NCBI GenBank assembly: GCA_030248215.1
Contig: JASANG010000295.1
Location: 532,001 to 596,000 of the forward strand
Direction: 5' to 3'
Length of the DNA stretch: 64,000 bases
Origin: Enoplolaimus lenunculus
Taxonomy: Eukaryota > Nematoda > Enoplea > Enoplida > Thoracostomopsidae
The notes under the pieces are model-generated. The model saw only the letters and a program-made list of their open reading frames with translations, was not told the DNA's origin and searched no databases. Below are positions 53,501 through 61,164 of this stretch, one piece after another. Position 1 is the stretch's first letter; each line of letters starts with the position of its first letter. Both the position numbers and the translations under genes were made by a program.

Positions 53501-53772
53501 TCGAGATTTGCCTAGCGACCGAAACGCCAGAACTAGTTCAACGCTATCATACACGGATCAGAAAATTCAAACTAACTCGGCAACGTATCTACGGCAACGC
53601 CCAGTGAGGTCTGATCAAAAGGACAGCAACCAGCACTGAGCTGGTTAACACACTGACCGCAAACTAAATGCCCACATGTCAAGGCAATTGGAGCATGCTC
53701 GCATGTATCGAACGGTTTATTACATATTGAACATGTTAGAACATCGCTCCACAGTGGGGCGCTCAGAGGCAT
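38401..53772 (-). CDS. RC3H1: Roquin-family RING/ROQ/CCCH RNA-binding E3 ligase, 22 coding exons
   Basis: Roquin proteins bind stem-loop decay elements in mRNA 3' UTRs through the ROQ domain, recruit deadenylation machinery and carry a RING ubiquitin-ligase domain; they act in cytoplasmic P-bodies and stress granules. I joined exons by GT-AG sites: 53772-53577, 52800-52621, 51007-50939, 50578-50414, 50115-49940, 49490-49290, 48951-48819, 48308-48206, 47908-47792, 47509-47364, 47098-46984, 46628-46543, 46358-45994, 45570-45272, 44662-44358, 43891-42960, 41771-41380, 41106-40982, 40817-40601, 40030-39486, 39091-38835, 38502-38401. Phases agree at every junction, giving 1741 aa plus a TGA stop. 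RING is at residues 14-53, ROQ and flanking helices about 130-370, CCCH at 421-440. The N-terminal half lines up closely with remembered vertebrate Roquin, including the start MPxxAPxW. Vertebrate proteins are about 1130-1190 aa, so the low-complexity second half is expanded. The nearest downstream AATAAA on this strand is at 37618-37623. Symbol given for the family; a single ancestral copy is likely. Confidence 0.93.
38835..39091 (-). CDS. RC3H1: Roquin exon 21: conserved C-terminal helix
   Basis: Residues 1623-1708. [20 protein letters not shown] aligns with vertebrate SAEREQLRLELQQLNHQIS, which confirms the C-terminal part of the model. Acceptor ATTTCAG, donor TCG|GTAAGA, phase 0. Confidence 0.9.
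39486..40030 (-). CDS. RC3H1: Roquin exon 20
   Basis: Residues 1441-1622. Continues the helix as [11 protein letters not shown], then Ser/Gln/Ala-rich low complexity with [10 protein letters not shown]. Acceptor ATTTTAG, donor AAAG|GTATGA, phase 1. The open frame beyond the donor is intronic. Confidence 0.84.
40231..40495. repeat. MITE-like block in Roquin intron 19
   Basis: Repeated words of the CGCGGTTGCG/CGATCGCGGTTG type at one side and GCGACTGCGATTTCGC at the other make an imperfect inverted structure. Boundaries uncertain. Confidence 0.4.
40601..40817 (-). CDS. RC3H1: Roquin exon 19: Asn/Thr-rich then helical
   Basis: Residues 1369-1440. After an Asn/Thr/Ser-rich start comes [20 protein letters not shown], a likely coiled-coil helix. 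Acceptor GTTATAG, donor AA|GTACGT, phase 2. Confidence 0.82.
40982..41106 (-). CDS. RC3H1: Roquin exon 18 (acceptor chosen by frame)
   Basis: Residues 1327-1368: [20 protein letters not shown] and [17 protein letters not shown]. Two AG acceptors lie 16 nt apart. Only the upstream one (exon from 41106) keeps the frame into exon 19; the downstream CAG (exon from 41090) would shift it. Donor GAG|GTGAGT is strong. Confidence 0.75.
41380..41771 (-). CDS. RC3H1: Roquin exon 17
   Basis: Residues 1197-1326. Reads [20 protein letters not shown] at its start; later an acidic [20 protein letters not shown] helix and [17 protein letters not shown]. Acceptor ATTTTAG, donor AG|GTATTT, phase 2. Confidence 0.85.
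42560..42909 (-). mobile_element. hAT-like element fragment in Roquin intron 16
   Basis: On the minus strand it begins CTAGTGGTGGGCCGATAGTA, a common hAT-type terminus, followed by GATGCCGGTACCAATGCCGA; related GCCGGTGCCGACATT words occur near 42600. The other terminus is not found. Confidence 0.5.
42960..43891 (-). CDS. RC3H1: Roquin exon 16: large low-complexity exon with polyglutamine
   Basis: The largest exon, residues 886-1196. It has a short glutamine run ([16 protein letters not shown]) encoded mainly by CAA, and long Ser/Asn/Gly-rich stretches. Acceptor CTTTTCAG, donor ACA|GTAAGT, phase 0. This exon accounts for much of the extra length over vertebrate Roquin. Valine-rich frames on the opposite strand are shadows of the glutamine repeats. 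Confidence 0.85.
44358..44662 (-). CDS. RC3H1: Roquin exon 15: Ala/Pro/Gln-rich region
   Basis: Residues 784-885, with [20 protein letters not shown] and [15 protein letters not shown]. Locally GC-richer than the introns, as expected for coding DNA. Acceptor TTTGTAG, donor AAG|GTAAGT, phase 1. Confidence 0.82.
45272..45570 (-). CDS. RC3H1: Roquin exon 14: Pro/Tyr-rich region
   Basis: Residues 685-783. Contains [13 protein letters not shown], resembling the Tyr/Pro-rich MYYTPPPQ segment of vertebrate Roquin. Acceptor ATTTCAG, donor GG|GTATGG, phase 2. Confidence 0.8.
45994..46358 (-). CDS. RC3H1: Roquin exon 13: Gln/Asn/Ser-rich region
   Basis: Residues 563-684, low complexity without a recognised domain. 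Acceptor TTTTTCAG, donor CAG|GTAACT, phase 0 at the end. The open frame continues on both sides of the splice sites but the sites fix its limits. Confidence 0.78.
46543..46628 (-). CDS. RC3H1: Roquin exon 12: linker with LPRR motif
   Basis: Residues 534-562, beginning [20 protein letters not shown]. The LPRR recalls the LVPRR stretch after the vertebrate zinc finger. Acceptor TTTTTAG, donor CAG|GTACCT. Confidence 0.75.
46984..47098 (-). CDS. RC3H1: Roquin exon 11: linker
   Basis: Residues 496-533, with a [12 protein letters not shown] stretch. Acceptor TTTGTAG, donor GA|GTAAGT (very good consensus), phase 1 in, phase 2 out. Confidence 0.78.
47364..47509 (-). CDS. RC3H1: Roquin exon 10: low-complexity linker
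   Basis: Residues 447-495, rich in Asn, Arg and acidic residues. It is placed by its GTTACAG acceptor, CAG|GTAAAA donor and frame (phase 2 in, phase 1 out). No domain recognised. Confidence 0.75.
47792..47908 (-). CDS. RC3H1: Roquin exon 9: CCCH zinc finger
   Basis: Residues 408-446. C421, C430, C436 and H440 give the spacing C-x8-C-x5-C-x3-H. The text [20 protein letters not shown] is close to vertebrate [20 protein letters not shown]. Acceptor TTCCAG, donor AG|GTAAGA, phase 2. This finger helps bind A/U-rich RNA near the stem-loop. Confidence 0.95.
48206..48308 (-). CDS. RC3H1: Roquin exon 8: HEPN end and linker to the zinc finger
   Basis: Residues 374-407, including [20 protein letters not shown], matching vertebrate PPPTWEQLENGLVAVRTVVH. 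The acceptor is GTCAAG and the donor CG|GTACAG, phase 2. Confidence 0.88.
48819..48951 (-). CDS. RC3H1: Roquin exon 7: C-terminal HEPN helices
   Basis: Residues 330-373. [20 protein letters not shown], then [21 protein letters not shown], aligns with vertebrate [20 protein letters not shown] and following. A longer open frame runs on the opposite strand here and is a shadow. Donor G|GTGAGT, phase 1. Confidence 0.94.
49290..49490 (-). CDS. RC3H1: Roquin exon 6: ROQ domain C-terminal part
   Basis: Residues 263-329. Reads [20 protein letters not shown], then [20 protein letters not shown] and [11 protein letters not shown], almost identical to vertebrate Roquin. The acceptor is GTTGAAG, donor AAG|GTACTT; it is 67 whole codons. 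Confidence 0.95.
49940..50115 (-). CDS. RC3H1: Roquin exon 5: ROQ winged-helix core
   Basis: Residues 204-262. Contains [20 protein letters not shown], nearly invariant in Roquin proteins and part of the stem-loop RNA contact surface. Acceptor TTTGCAG, donor T|GTAAGG, phase 0. Confidence 0.94.
50414..50578 (-). CDS. RC3H1: Roquin exon 4: ROQ domain
   Basis: Residues 149-203. The end, [15 protein letters not shown], is identical to the vertebrate sequence as I recall it. It is the RNA-binding ROQ core. Acceptor ATTTTAG, donor G|GTAAAC, phase 1. Confidence 0.93.
50939..51007 (-). CDS. RC3H1: Roquin exon 3: start of the ROQ region
   Basis: A 69-nt exon, residues 126-148, reading [20 protein letters not shown]. 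It matches the vertebrate segment with VLSRPMQRKLVTLVHCQ. Flanked by TTTGCAG and G|GTATAA; phase 1 on both sides. Confidence 0.88.
51078..52482. mobile_element. hAT-family non-autonomous element in Roquin intron 2
   Basis: Ends TAGAGATGTCCC and (complement) TAGAGATGGCC are flanked by ACATAGGC at 51070-51077 and ACATAGGT at 52483-52490, an 8-bp target duplication with one mismatch. The 8-bp length is the hallmark of hAT transposition. No transposase frame; most of the interior is a second element. Confidence 0.75.
51622..52362. mobile_element. Element nested in the intron 2 hAT, with TTATTGAGCGAAGCTC ends
   Basis: TTATTGAGCGAAGCTC at the left is exactly inverted at the right (ending 52362). 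Inside are three to four tandem units of about 155-175 bp (start words near 51661, 51814, 51989 and 52154), then CGGTTCAGCCGTTCTTGAGA and a (GGAC)n-like tail. Likely a non-autonomous DNA element of unknown superfamily. Confidence 0.65.
52621..52800 (-). CDS. RC3H1: Roquin exon 2: linker and N-terminal HEPN helices
   Basis: Residues 66-125. After the TTTTCAG acceptor the frame reads [13 protein letters not shown], matching the vertebrate stretch VNSALLQLVGA that follows the RING. It contains the helix [20 protein letters not shown]. The donor is GG|GTATGT, phase 1. Confidence 0.88.
52801..53576. other. Roquin intron 1
   Basis: 776 bp between GTTAGT and TTTTCAG. Holds no recognised repeat apart from a faint GAATTCCGGAACCG block near 52932. 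Confidence 0.6.
53577..53772 (-). CDS. RC3H1: Roquin exon 1: start and RING finger
   Basis: Residues 1-65. Zinc ligands C14, C17, C33, H35, C38, C41, C50 and D53 are all present; the final aspartate in place of cysteine is the family's typical RING variant. The start ATG at 53772 is chosen because MPLSAPLW matches the vertebrate N-terminus. The donor is A|GTTAGT, phase 1. The 5' UTR and promoter cannot be placed; I see no clear TATA box. Confidence 0.93.
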
Positions 53773-55440
53773 TGGATTGCCCGAGCTCTTGCGAGCGAAA
53801 AATTGGTAAATTATACACTTTACTTGTGACTGCTACCGTTCGCTGTCTAAACCATAACGTTAGAAAACAAAAAACGTATATTCTGCTTGGTCGGATACCC
53901 TTTAAGTCATGTAGATAGCTGGAAGCATGAGCATGGACAGATTTCCAACAGGAACTAATTTCGTTGGAACCAAAACAGGAACCAGACTTAAATTTTAGCG
54001 CAGCTACAGGAACTGTAATTCGAAACCAATTTCACAACCGAATTACTGTTTAACTCAGTTTACATGCATTTGTAGCGATTTCGTTATCAAGCATTTGTTA
54101 ACCTTGCGATATATTTGTACTTTAAGCTTGCGTATGACCGTTAAGAAATCGATTACAAATATCTGCAAAAAAGTTGATTTGCCACAAAACTAATGATGAC
54201 TATAATGCCCAGCATACCACCGAGTAAGCTAGCCACTTCGGTGAGGGTTCCGCCCAACAATCCCCGACTACGCATTTTAGATTACTGCCCCAGTTATTTT
54301 TTAAATCAAAACATTCACGAAATAGCCAACTATATTTTCTGGAACACCTAGCTCGAGCTGATTACGATTACATCAAATCCATCAACCAAATATTGTTCTC
54401 CGATGCCTTTCCTAAAAGCGAAAAAACCCTACCATTTTCACAAATCACGGTGAAACCCCGGGAAACCCCGGTACCATGCTATACAGTTCCCCAAATCTAC
54501 ACCTAACATTATCACTGAACATCATTTTGTGCGTCAGCGAATTCAATTATGTACCGAAATATTTTGGTATGCCAAAAAAAATTAGCACATGACCAACAAC
54601 AATATTGCACTAGCTAGTTGTTTAAGATAAAATTAATTGAGAACAATATCCGATCAAGAGTTTTTCTAATTGAACTTGCTAAACTTAGACCAATCATTTC
54701 TCATCAACAAATTTCCCTTGCAGTGTTAAGTATAATTTTTAGGCTTTAGTAACAATTATTTCAGGCTACTGATTTTTTAATAACGTTTTGTTTCGTCGGC
54801 AATTCCAATAATTTCTTAGCGTGACCGTGATACTTTGAAATGTGTCGTTTCAGAAATAACCTAGTTTTACTGATTTGCGAATTGACTGCTTTTTAATTAC
54901 TCTTGTGTAACAGAATTCTGAAAAGCAATTAAGACGGTCAGTGGCGTACAGAGAAATTTAGATGGGGGTGCCGCACCCTGTCAGGTCCGTGCCTTGAGTT
55001 TCCACCTAAAAGCTAAATTTTAGAACTCTTGCCGTGCCTTGAGTTTCCACCTAAAAGCTAATTTTAGAACTCTTGAGCAGTGGCCCATCTAAAATGTTTG
55101 GCGGGAAATATGAGATTGGTCACGCTTTCCTGCTCGGCTATGTGAGCAATATTCTTAAGAGAGTATATAAATAAAATCAAATTTTCGGTTAAGCTCAGGC
55201 TCCCCCAACCTAAGCTTACGCCTTGGACGTATCATAGGTAGTAAAATTAGGGTATTTGGATGGGCTTAGCTTTCAATTTGAAGGCGACTTCTCTGACAAA
55301 TCTTGTTTCTAAGACTTATATGTCTAAAAAATCAGCAAAACAAGCCTTATTTCAGACATATTCATATTGAATTTCAGAAATATTTGTCTTTATCGTCTAT
55401 GAAACACTCTTAAATTTAAGACATTTAAGTCTTAAAGGGA
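53773..55440. other. Upstream flank of Roquin and intergenic sequence
   Basis: The Roquin promoter and any 5' UTR exon should lie here but no core motif stands out. At 54952-55090 CAGTGGCGTACAG, a hAT-type terminus, is followed by a 46-bp tandem duplication (GTGCCTTGAGTTTCCACCTA in each copy). Confidence 0.5.
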
Positions 55441-55890
55441 CAGTAGGACAGCGGGGAAAGTGGGACAGCTGGAACAGTGGGACAGCCGGGACAGCGGGAC
55501 AATGGGACTGCCGTGAGCGTGGGACAACAGGAACAGTGAAATAGCCGGGATGGCCAGGAAAACGTCACAGCCGGGATGGCCAGGACAACGTCACAGCCAG
55601 GATGGCCATGACAACGTCACAGCTGGGATGACCAGGACAACGTCACAGCCGGGACAGCCGCGACATTGGGAGAGCTGGGGTAGTAGGGCAGATGGAACAG
55701 TGGGGCAGCCGGGACAGAGGGACAGCGGGGACAACCGGGTCATCCGGATAGCCGGGACGGTGGCACAGCCGGGACAGTGGAACAGCAGGGACAGCGGGGT
55801 AGCAGAAACAGCGGGGCAGTGGGACAGTCGAGACAGAGGGACGTGGGACAGCCGGGACAGCGGGATATTCGAGACGGCCCATGTTACTCT
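55441..55890 (+). repeat. GGGACAG satellite array, left flank of a large inverted structure
   Basis: Irregular tandem words GGGACAGC(C/G)GGGACAG over 450 bp, strongly GC-richer than the surroundings. Open frames in all directions here are repeat artefacts. Confidence 0.88.
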
Positions 55891-56200
55891 GAGAGGGGCG
55901 TCCCATTTACCCACGGGACAGCAATATACCCGGAGTGCAATGTTTTTGCTGGGTTGGTCGGGACAGCTTCAAACTTGGTTGTTCTCGGTCGGTCGGGACA
56001 GCCGGACAGCTTCGAATCCGTATTTTTGCTTGGTTGGTCGCTACAGCCGGGACAGTTTCGAGCCCGTATTTTTGCTGGGTCGGCCGGGACCGCCGGGGCA
56101 GCTTCCAGCCTATATTTTTACTGGGTAGGTCGGGACATCTCGGACAGCTCTAGACCTATGTTTTTGCTGGGTCGGTTGGGACAGCCGGGATAGCGTGGAT
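55876..56200 (+). repeat. 46-bp satellite, left arm
   Basis: After a boundary block CATGTTACTCTGAGAGGGGC come five to six units of the type TTTTTGCTGGGTCGG(T/C)CGGG followed by ACAGCCGGGACAGCTTCGAG. This arm is the reverse complement of the arm at 57000-58112. Confidence 0.88.
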
Positions 56201-56999
56201 CAGGCTCATGTATAGAACACTGATACAAAAACATTTTCTTTTATTGCGTTTTTAAGGGGTTGTCGACCCCTAAACCCCCACGCAAAGCAATTCCTTGTTT
56301 GAACAAAATTTTTTGGCTTTGTCTTTGTAGCTTAAGTGTGAGAACTGCTTAGACCGGGAGGCTTGGGGGGCGGCAGCCCCCCGTCCGGCTTAGGGTCCCT
56401 TAATGTTGCAGGGGGTTTAGGGGAAAAGTTATCTATGTAAAGGATGGAAGGTTTTATCTCAGGAAGTTGTCTTTTTTGTCTTTTCGAAAAGGTTTGTGGC
56501 CCTTCCAATCCCCCGCTACACACATACACTGGTTAATTTACGTTTACGCTGAATTTGTATAGACACTGTTATTGTGTTTCAAATTCATTTTCAAACAACT
56601 AAGCCTTAAAAACTCAGCCTGAAAAAATTACAAAGCAGTTGCTGCCTAAGGCTTCTGCAGAAAATTGACCTACAGCTCCTGTTTTGGGAAAATTTTAGCC
56701 GGAGGTTCAGGCAATTTGGGTAGATGCTTTAAAACAAATTTGTGATGAAATGATAACACCAGTTTAACATATTGTTATTCACTAACGCTTTACGAACTGC
56801 GTTGCCGGCTCCTGTTTCTTCACCTCCGCTTTCGCACTGCTTACTGCTTACTTTCGCTACATCGTTGCAAACACGAATAATAGATCAATGTTATTTATAT
56901 TTTGCAAAAATATACCTAAAAGAAGCGGACGACGAGTGGATCACAAAAATTTGATTATCTCTGCACTACTTACAGGTTCAGATACATTGCATAACGCAA
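56201..56999. other. Spacer between the satellite arms
   Basis: About 0.8 kb of different sequence with two hairpins (GGGGTTGTCGACCCC near 56257 and a GGGGGGCGGCAGCCCCCC core near 56363). No coding exon recognised. Confidence 0.65.
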
Positions 57000-58112
57000 G
57001 AGTGAACTGCAAGCTGTTCCGGTTGTCCCGATCGACTCAGCATAAGCATAGGTTCAAAGTTGTCCCTGCTGTCCCGACCGGGTCAACGAAAACACACGCT
57101 CGAAGCTTTCCCGGCTGTCCCGCCCGAGACAGCAAAAACATAGGCTCGAAGCTGTCTCAGCTGTCCCGACCAAGCCAGCAAAAGCATAGGTTTGAAGTTG
57201 TCCTGGCTGTTCCGACCGACCCAACGAAAACACACGCTCGAAGCTGTCCCGGCGGTCCCACCCGACCCAGCAAAATCATAGCCTCGAAGCTGTCCCGACC
57301 GACCTAACGAAAACACCCGCTCGAAGTTGTTCCGGCTGTCCTGACCGACCCAACGAAAACGCCGCTCGAAGCTATCTCGGCTGACCCGCCCGACCCAGCA
57401 AAAACATAGGCACGAAGCTGTCCCGGCTGTCCCGACTGACAACACGAAATTACGCGCTCGAAGCTGTCCCAGCTGTCCCGCACGACTCAGCAAAAACATA
57501 GGCTCGAAGCTGTCCCGGCTGTCCCGACCGACCCAACGAAAACACACGCTCGAAGATGTCCCGGCTGTCCCGCCCGACCCAGCAAAAACATTGGCTCGAA
57601 GCTGTCCCGGCTGTCCCGACCGACCACACAAAAACACACGCTCGAAGCTGTCTCGGCTGTCCCGCACGACCCAGCAAAAACATAGGCTCGAAGCTGTCCC
57701 TGCTATCCCGCAGACCCAGCAAAAACGTAGGCTCGAAGCTGTCCCTGCTGTCCCGACCGACTCAACGAAAACACACGCTCGAAACTGCCCGGCTGACCCG
57801 ACCGACCCAACGAAAACACCCGCTCGAAGCTGTCCTGGTTGTTCCGCCCGACCCAGCAAAAACATAGGCTCGAAGCTGTCCAGATTGACCCGGCCGACCA
57901 AACAAAAACACACGCTTGAAGCGGTCCCGGCTATCCCGGCCAATCCAACGACAGCACACGCTCGAAGCTGTCTTGGCTGCACCGCTCGACCCTGCAAAAA
58001 CATAGGCTTGACGCTGTCCCTCCGTTCCAGCACAAACAAATGGGTAGGAGTGTTGGCCTGTTGCTGTCCCGCGGGAAACCGGGACGCCGCTCAGAGTAAC
58101 ATTGGCCTTCGG
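57000..58112 (-). repeat. 46-bp satellite, right arm (inverted), about 22 units with A/B alternation
   Basis: Units of 46 bp alternate between an A type with CCAACGAAAACACACGCTCG and a B type with CCAGCAAAAACATAGGCTCG, making a 92-bp higher-order unit. The arm ends in GCTCAGAGTAACATTGGCC, the inverse of the block at 55880. A 318-codon minus-strand frame (57083-58039) crosses it. Confidence 0.92.
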
Positions 58113-58330
58113 GTCGGGACAGCGGGTCAGCGGGACAACTGGGGCAGCGGGACAGTGGAACAGCCGTCATAGTGGATAGGACAGCCGGGACAGCTTGACA
58201 GCCTGGGCAGTGGAACAGCCAGGTTGTGTACATTCGGACAGTACTACAGCCGGGACATTGGGACCGTTGGACAGCCGGGACAGTTGGACACCGGAACTAT
58301 CGGGACAACCGGGACAACGGGAAAGCATTT
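58113..58330 (+). repeat. GGGACAG satellite array, right flank
   Basis: Same words and same orientation as 55441-55890, so the outer arrays are direct while the inner arms are inverted. Confidence 0.85.
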
Positions 58331-58479
58331 ATTACAAATTTTAGCTGTTCCGGTAAAGAATTACTTAGTGTGGCTGCCTAAGGTGTCACAAAATCTTGTC
58401 CTGCTTAGGTTTCCTTGAAAGCGAGGAGGGCTCAGGGGCGTGGTATCTATTGCCATGGGCGTCACAGTGTGATGTGGGT

Positions 58480-58950
58480 ACGGATTTTTACACCTGACTC
58501 GGGCACTACACGCAGGCAAATATAATTTTTTACCCGCGGGTTTACCAGCACTAAAAATATCTACAATGACCGACTTATTACCCGCGCCTGAAGTTTAAAC
58601 AAGTATTTTAAGAATCACTGGCGATTTGCACATGAAGTTTTGCGTTATAGCTGCAATGAATCTTACACCTGAAAGCTTTACTAGAAGCAACAAAATTTTA
58701 AACCGAACTAATAAAGAACAGAACTTTTGGTTTGCCAACGCTAGCAGACTGACTTAGTTTAATAGCGTATGTCTTTCACCTTAACTCTAAAGATACAAAC
58801 TGGGAATTTTAACATTATAGGTTAGGCGCAGTGAAAAACTGCCAATTTTTTACCCGCGTGATACAAATTTTTACCCGCGGGTACAGTCACGGCTAAAACT
58901 CTTTACCCGACACGCGTTTACCTGCGGGTACCCGTGGGTTAAATTCCACT
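58480..58950. repeat. TTTACCCGCGGGTA repeat
   Basis: The palindromic word TTTTACCCGCGGGT and variants occur at both ends (58528-58550 and 58845-58940) of a 0.47-kb block. Probably a MITE; exact ends not found. Confidence 0.5.
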
Positions 58951-59332
58951 TTGATGGGCGTAGCCACGCGAAAAGATAATGCGTAGGCTTTAATTAACGG
59001 TTGTCTGCTATCTGCACAGAGAGGTAAATTTTTGACCTCTTGGTAAACCGGACTCTCGAATGCAAGACGTTTGGCCATCACCGCTCGCGTACAATTTACG
59101 TTCAGTTGCTCACACTATATATACGCTCTATTTTTGGAAAAAGTATAAAGTATAACAAGCGCCGTTTAACTGTGAAAAGTTATGGAAAGAAACGAACAGA
59201 GTTTGGTGATGAATTTTCGCTATCTACGCTACAAACAATTACATAGTATTTTGAATACCGTTTGGATTTGAAATCATAAGCAGCAATAAAGAAGCAAGGA
59301 GGCGCCGTTGCCATCGAAATACACATCCTAAC

Positions 59333-59536
59333 TATACTGCAAAAAATGGTCAGTCAAATTGACTCTTTCCGAAATACGCTTTTCCTCGCTACACAAACTG
59401 AGTCAAAATTCGACTCCGCCAGAGTCAAATTGAGTCGAATTTGACTCAGGCGGAGTCGAATTTTTACTCAGTTTGTGTAGTCACGAAAAGCTTATTTCGG
59501 AGAGAGTCAATTTGACATTACCGTTTTTGCAGTGTA
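59333..59536. mobile_element. 204-bp palindromic MITE with TACACTGCAAAAA ends
   Basis: Arms of about 90 bp are nearly perfect inverses, from TATACTGCAAAAA to TTTTTGCAGTGTA, with GAGTCAAATT(C/G)GACTC words at the centre. TA at both ends suggests a Tc1/mariner-type target site. Confidence 0.85.
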
Positions 59537-60654
59537 GGCTATACCACCTTTGTCGTGAAGGAAGTTGTATTGTACTCCATAATAACCTTGAGTTCAACAG
59601 TCATTTGTTGCAAAAAATTAACCGGTACGCCAAAGCGACTTTCGTTCTCTCATAAAATTTTTGCATTCAGAAAAATTTTGACCCCCTCAAAGGGCTAAGT
59701 GTTAAACAGAGATACTCCGTCCTTTGGGCCCATGTATAATTTACCGTTTTTCCGCGGGGCTGCAATGGAGCAAGGCTTTAAACAAATTTTTTTCTAAGTT
59801 CTCGGAATATGGACGAATATGCTTATGCTATTGGTACGGCCGAGGTTTCTACACTGGTCGTGCCTGGCTCTACGAGTATATTCTGCACGTTTCCCTAAAC
59901 CGCTACACCAATATTACAACGTTCCAAGCCATTTTGGCTTTTTTGGCCAATAATACTTTGAGTGGCGTAACAGTAATCCAGGCAGATCCCTATGCCGCCT
60001 ATACCTTGGCGTAAGGATAAGATTAAAACTAAGCCTAAGCCTAAACAAGAAAAAGCAGTCTAAAGCTTACGGTTAACTATTATAGTCCCGCAAAAATGAT
60101 TCGCCGGTCTAAGTAGCATCGTCATGTTACTAAATATACTAAATACATAGCTAATATAGGCTTCACAACAATTTGATATTTTCAAGCGCTTACGATATAT
60201 TTGGACTTTTACTTTCAATATTCCACTCGCTGGAGCTGATTCCCTCATTTCACAATCCATTATTCAAAAAATACGTTCAAGCTTTAATTATTTAAGAAGT
60301 ATAGATTCAGTCTATTTATTTATTTAAAATTACACCATTTGCCATGAATAAAGGACAATTCCAATCAATAAATCCACAACATTTGATTTAGTAAAACAAA
60401 CTCAGATTTTCCCATATTAGGATAGAGACCGAATATCTTGCGGTGGATCAAGAAATTATTGGCTGAAGGCCACGCGGTAATAACATAAAAACTCTCGAAC
60501 GAAACAAGCCTAAAAATCCAAACAATAATTTTTTGTTTTGAGGTTGAAGTTGTAAAATTTAAAGTATAGAGGACGTGTTTTTTACACAAAAACTTTTGCA
60601 ATTCTTAAACATTTGAAGACATTTTTGCTGTATCCGTGAATTTACTTTTTTTGC
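59537..60654. other. 3' flank of the sulfotransferase gene
   Basis: Contains a GCCTAAGCC repeat fragment at 60018-60110. Reverse-strand AATAAA signals at 60315-60324 lie about 330 nt past the stop and may end the transcript. A 96-codon plus-strand frame at 59724 is unrecognised. Confidence 0.5.
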
Positions 60655-61164
60655 TCATTGTTCCCAAAGTTTCTTTCCAATAAGCGCGAACAGTTGGGAA
60701 TTATACGGTTGATATAATTTGTCGAGTGCTTCAACTACCCATTTCCGTACTCCAATATGAGGTCTTCCTTTAGATTCTCCCAGACATTGTGGCATATTCT
60801 GATCAGTGAAAAAACAGTAGAACCCTTTAGTAGCGTTGTAGTACAGTCGGTTGCTAGGAATGCCTGGTGGTACACCAAGGAATTGCTCAATTTGCCTCAG
60901 CTCTGGCAAAGGGTCTCGTGCAAATGCATCCCCATCAACAATGTGCAGGCTTGTATTGACCGGAAAATATGGTAACCATCGTCGCAAATGCATTGCGTAT
61001 AAGCTGTTTCGTACCGGTTTATAAGATAAGTTCAGCTTGCCACGATTGCTTAGCGCAAGCATTTCTAGGGGTTCGTGCGATTTTTGACGCAACATTTTCG
61101 TCACATGCACCTGTGTGTAATCCGATATTGTACGATTGACCGGATTGCGAAGGATAACAATAAT
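60655..61164 (-). CDS. Hs3st: 3-O-sulfotransferase C-terminal exon
   Basis: Acceptor ACTTTCAG, then IIVILRNPVNRTISDYTQVH. It continues with SLHIVDGDAFARDPLPELRQ, KGFYCFFTDQNMPQCLGESK and a C-terminal helix ending LWEQ. 169 codons plus stop; the length and ending match the family. Confidence 0.93.
   Translation of the reverse strand: MIVILRNPVNRTISDYTQVHVTKMLRQKSHEPLEMLALSNRGKLNLSYKPVRNSLYAMHLRRWLPYFPVNTSLHIVDGDAFARDPLPELRQIEQFLGVPPGIPSNRLYYNATKGFYCFFTDQNMPQCLGESKGRPHIGVRKWVVEALDKLYQPYNSQLFALIGKKLWEQ

Noticed and set aside
55550-56193. 192- and 138-codon plus-strand frames and minus-strand frames in the GGGACAG array
   Set aside because: GC-rich tandem words without stops; the peptides are repeat translations.
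57083-58039. 318-codon minus-strand open frame as a repetitive protein gene
   Set aside because: It lies wholly in the 46-bp satellite, whose minus strand lacks stops in all frames; no start context, splice site or domain.
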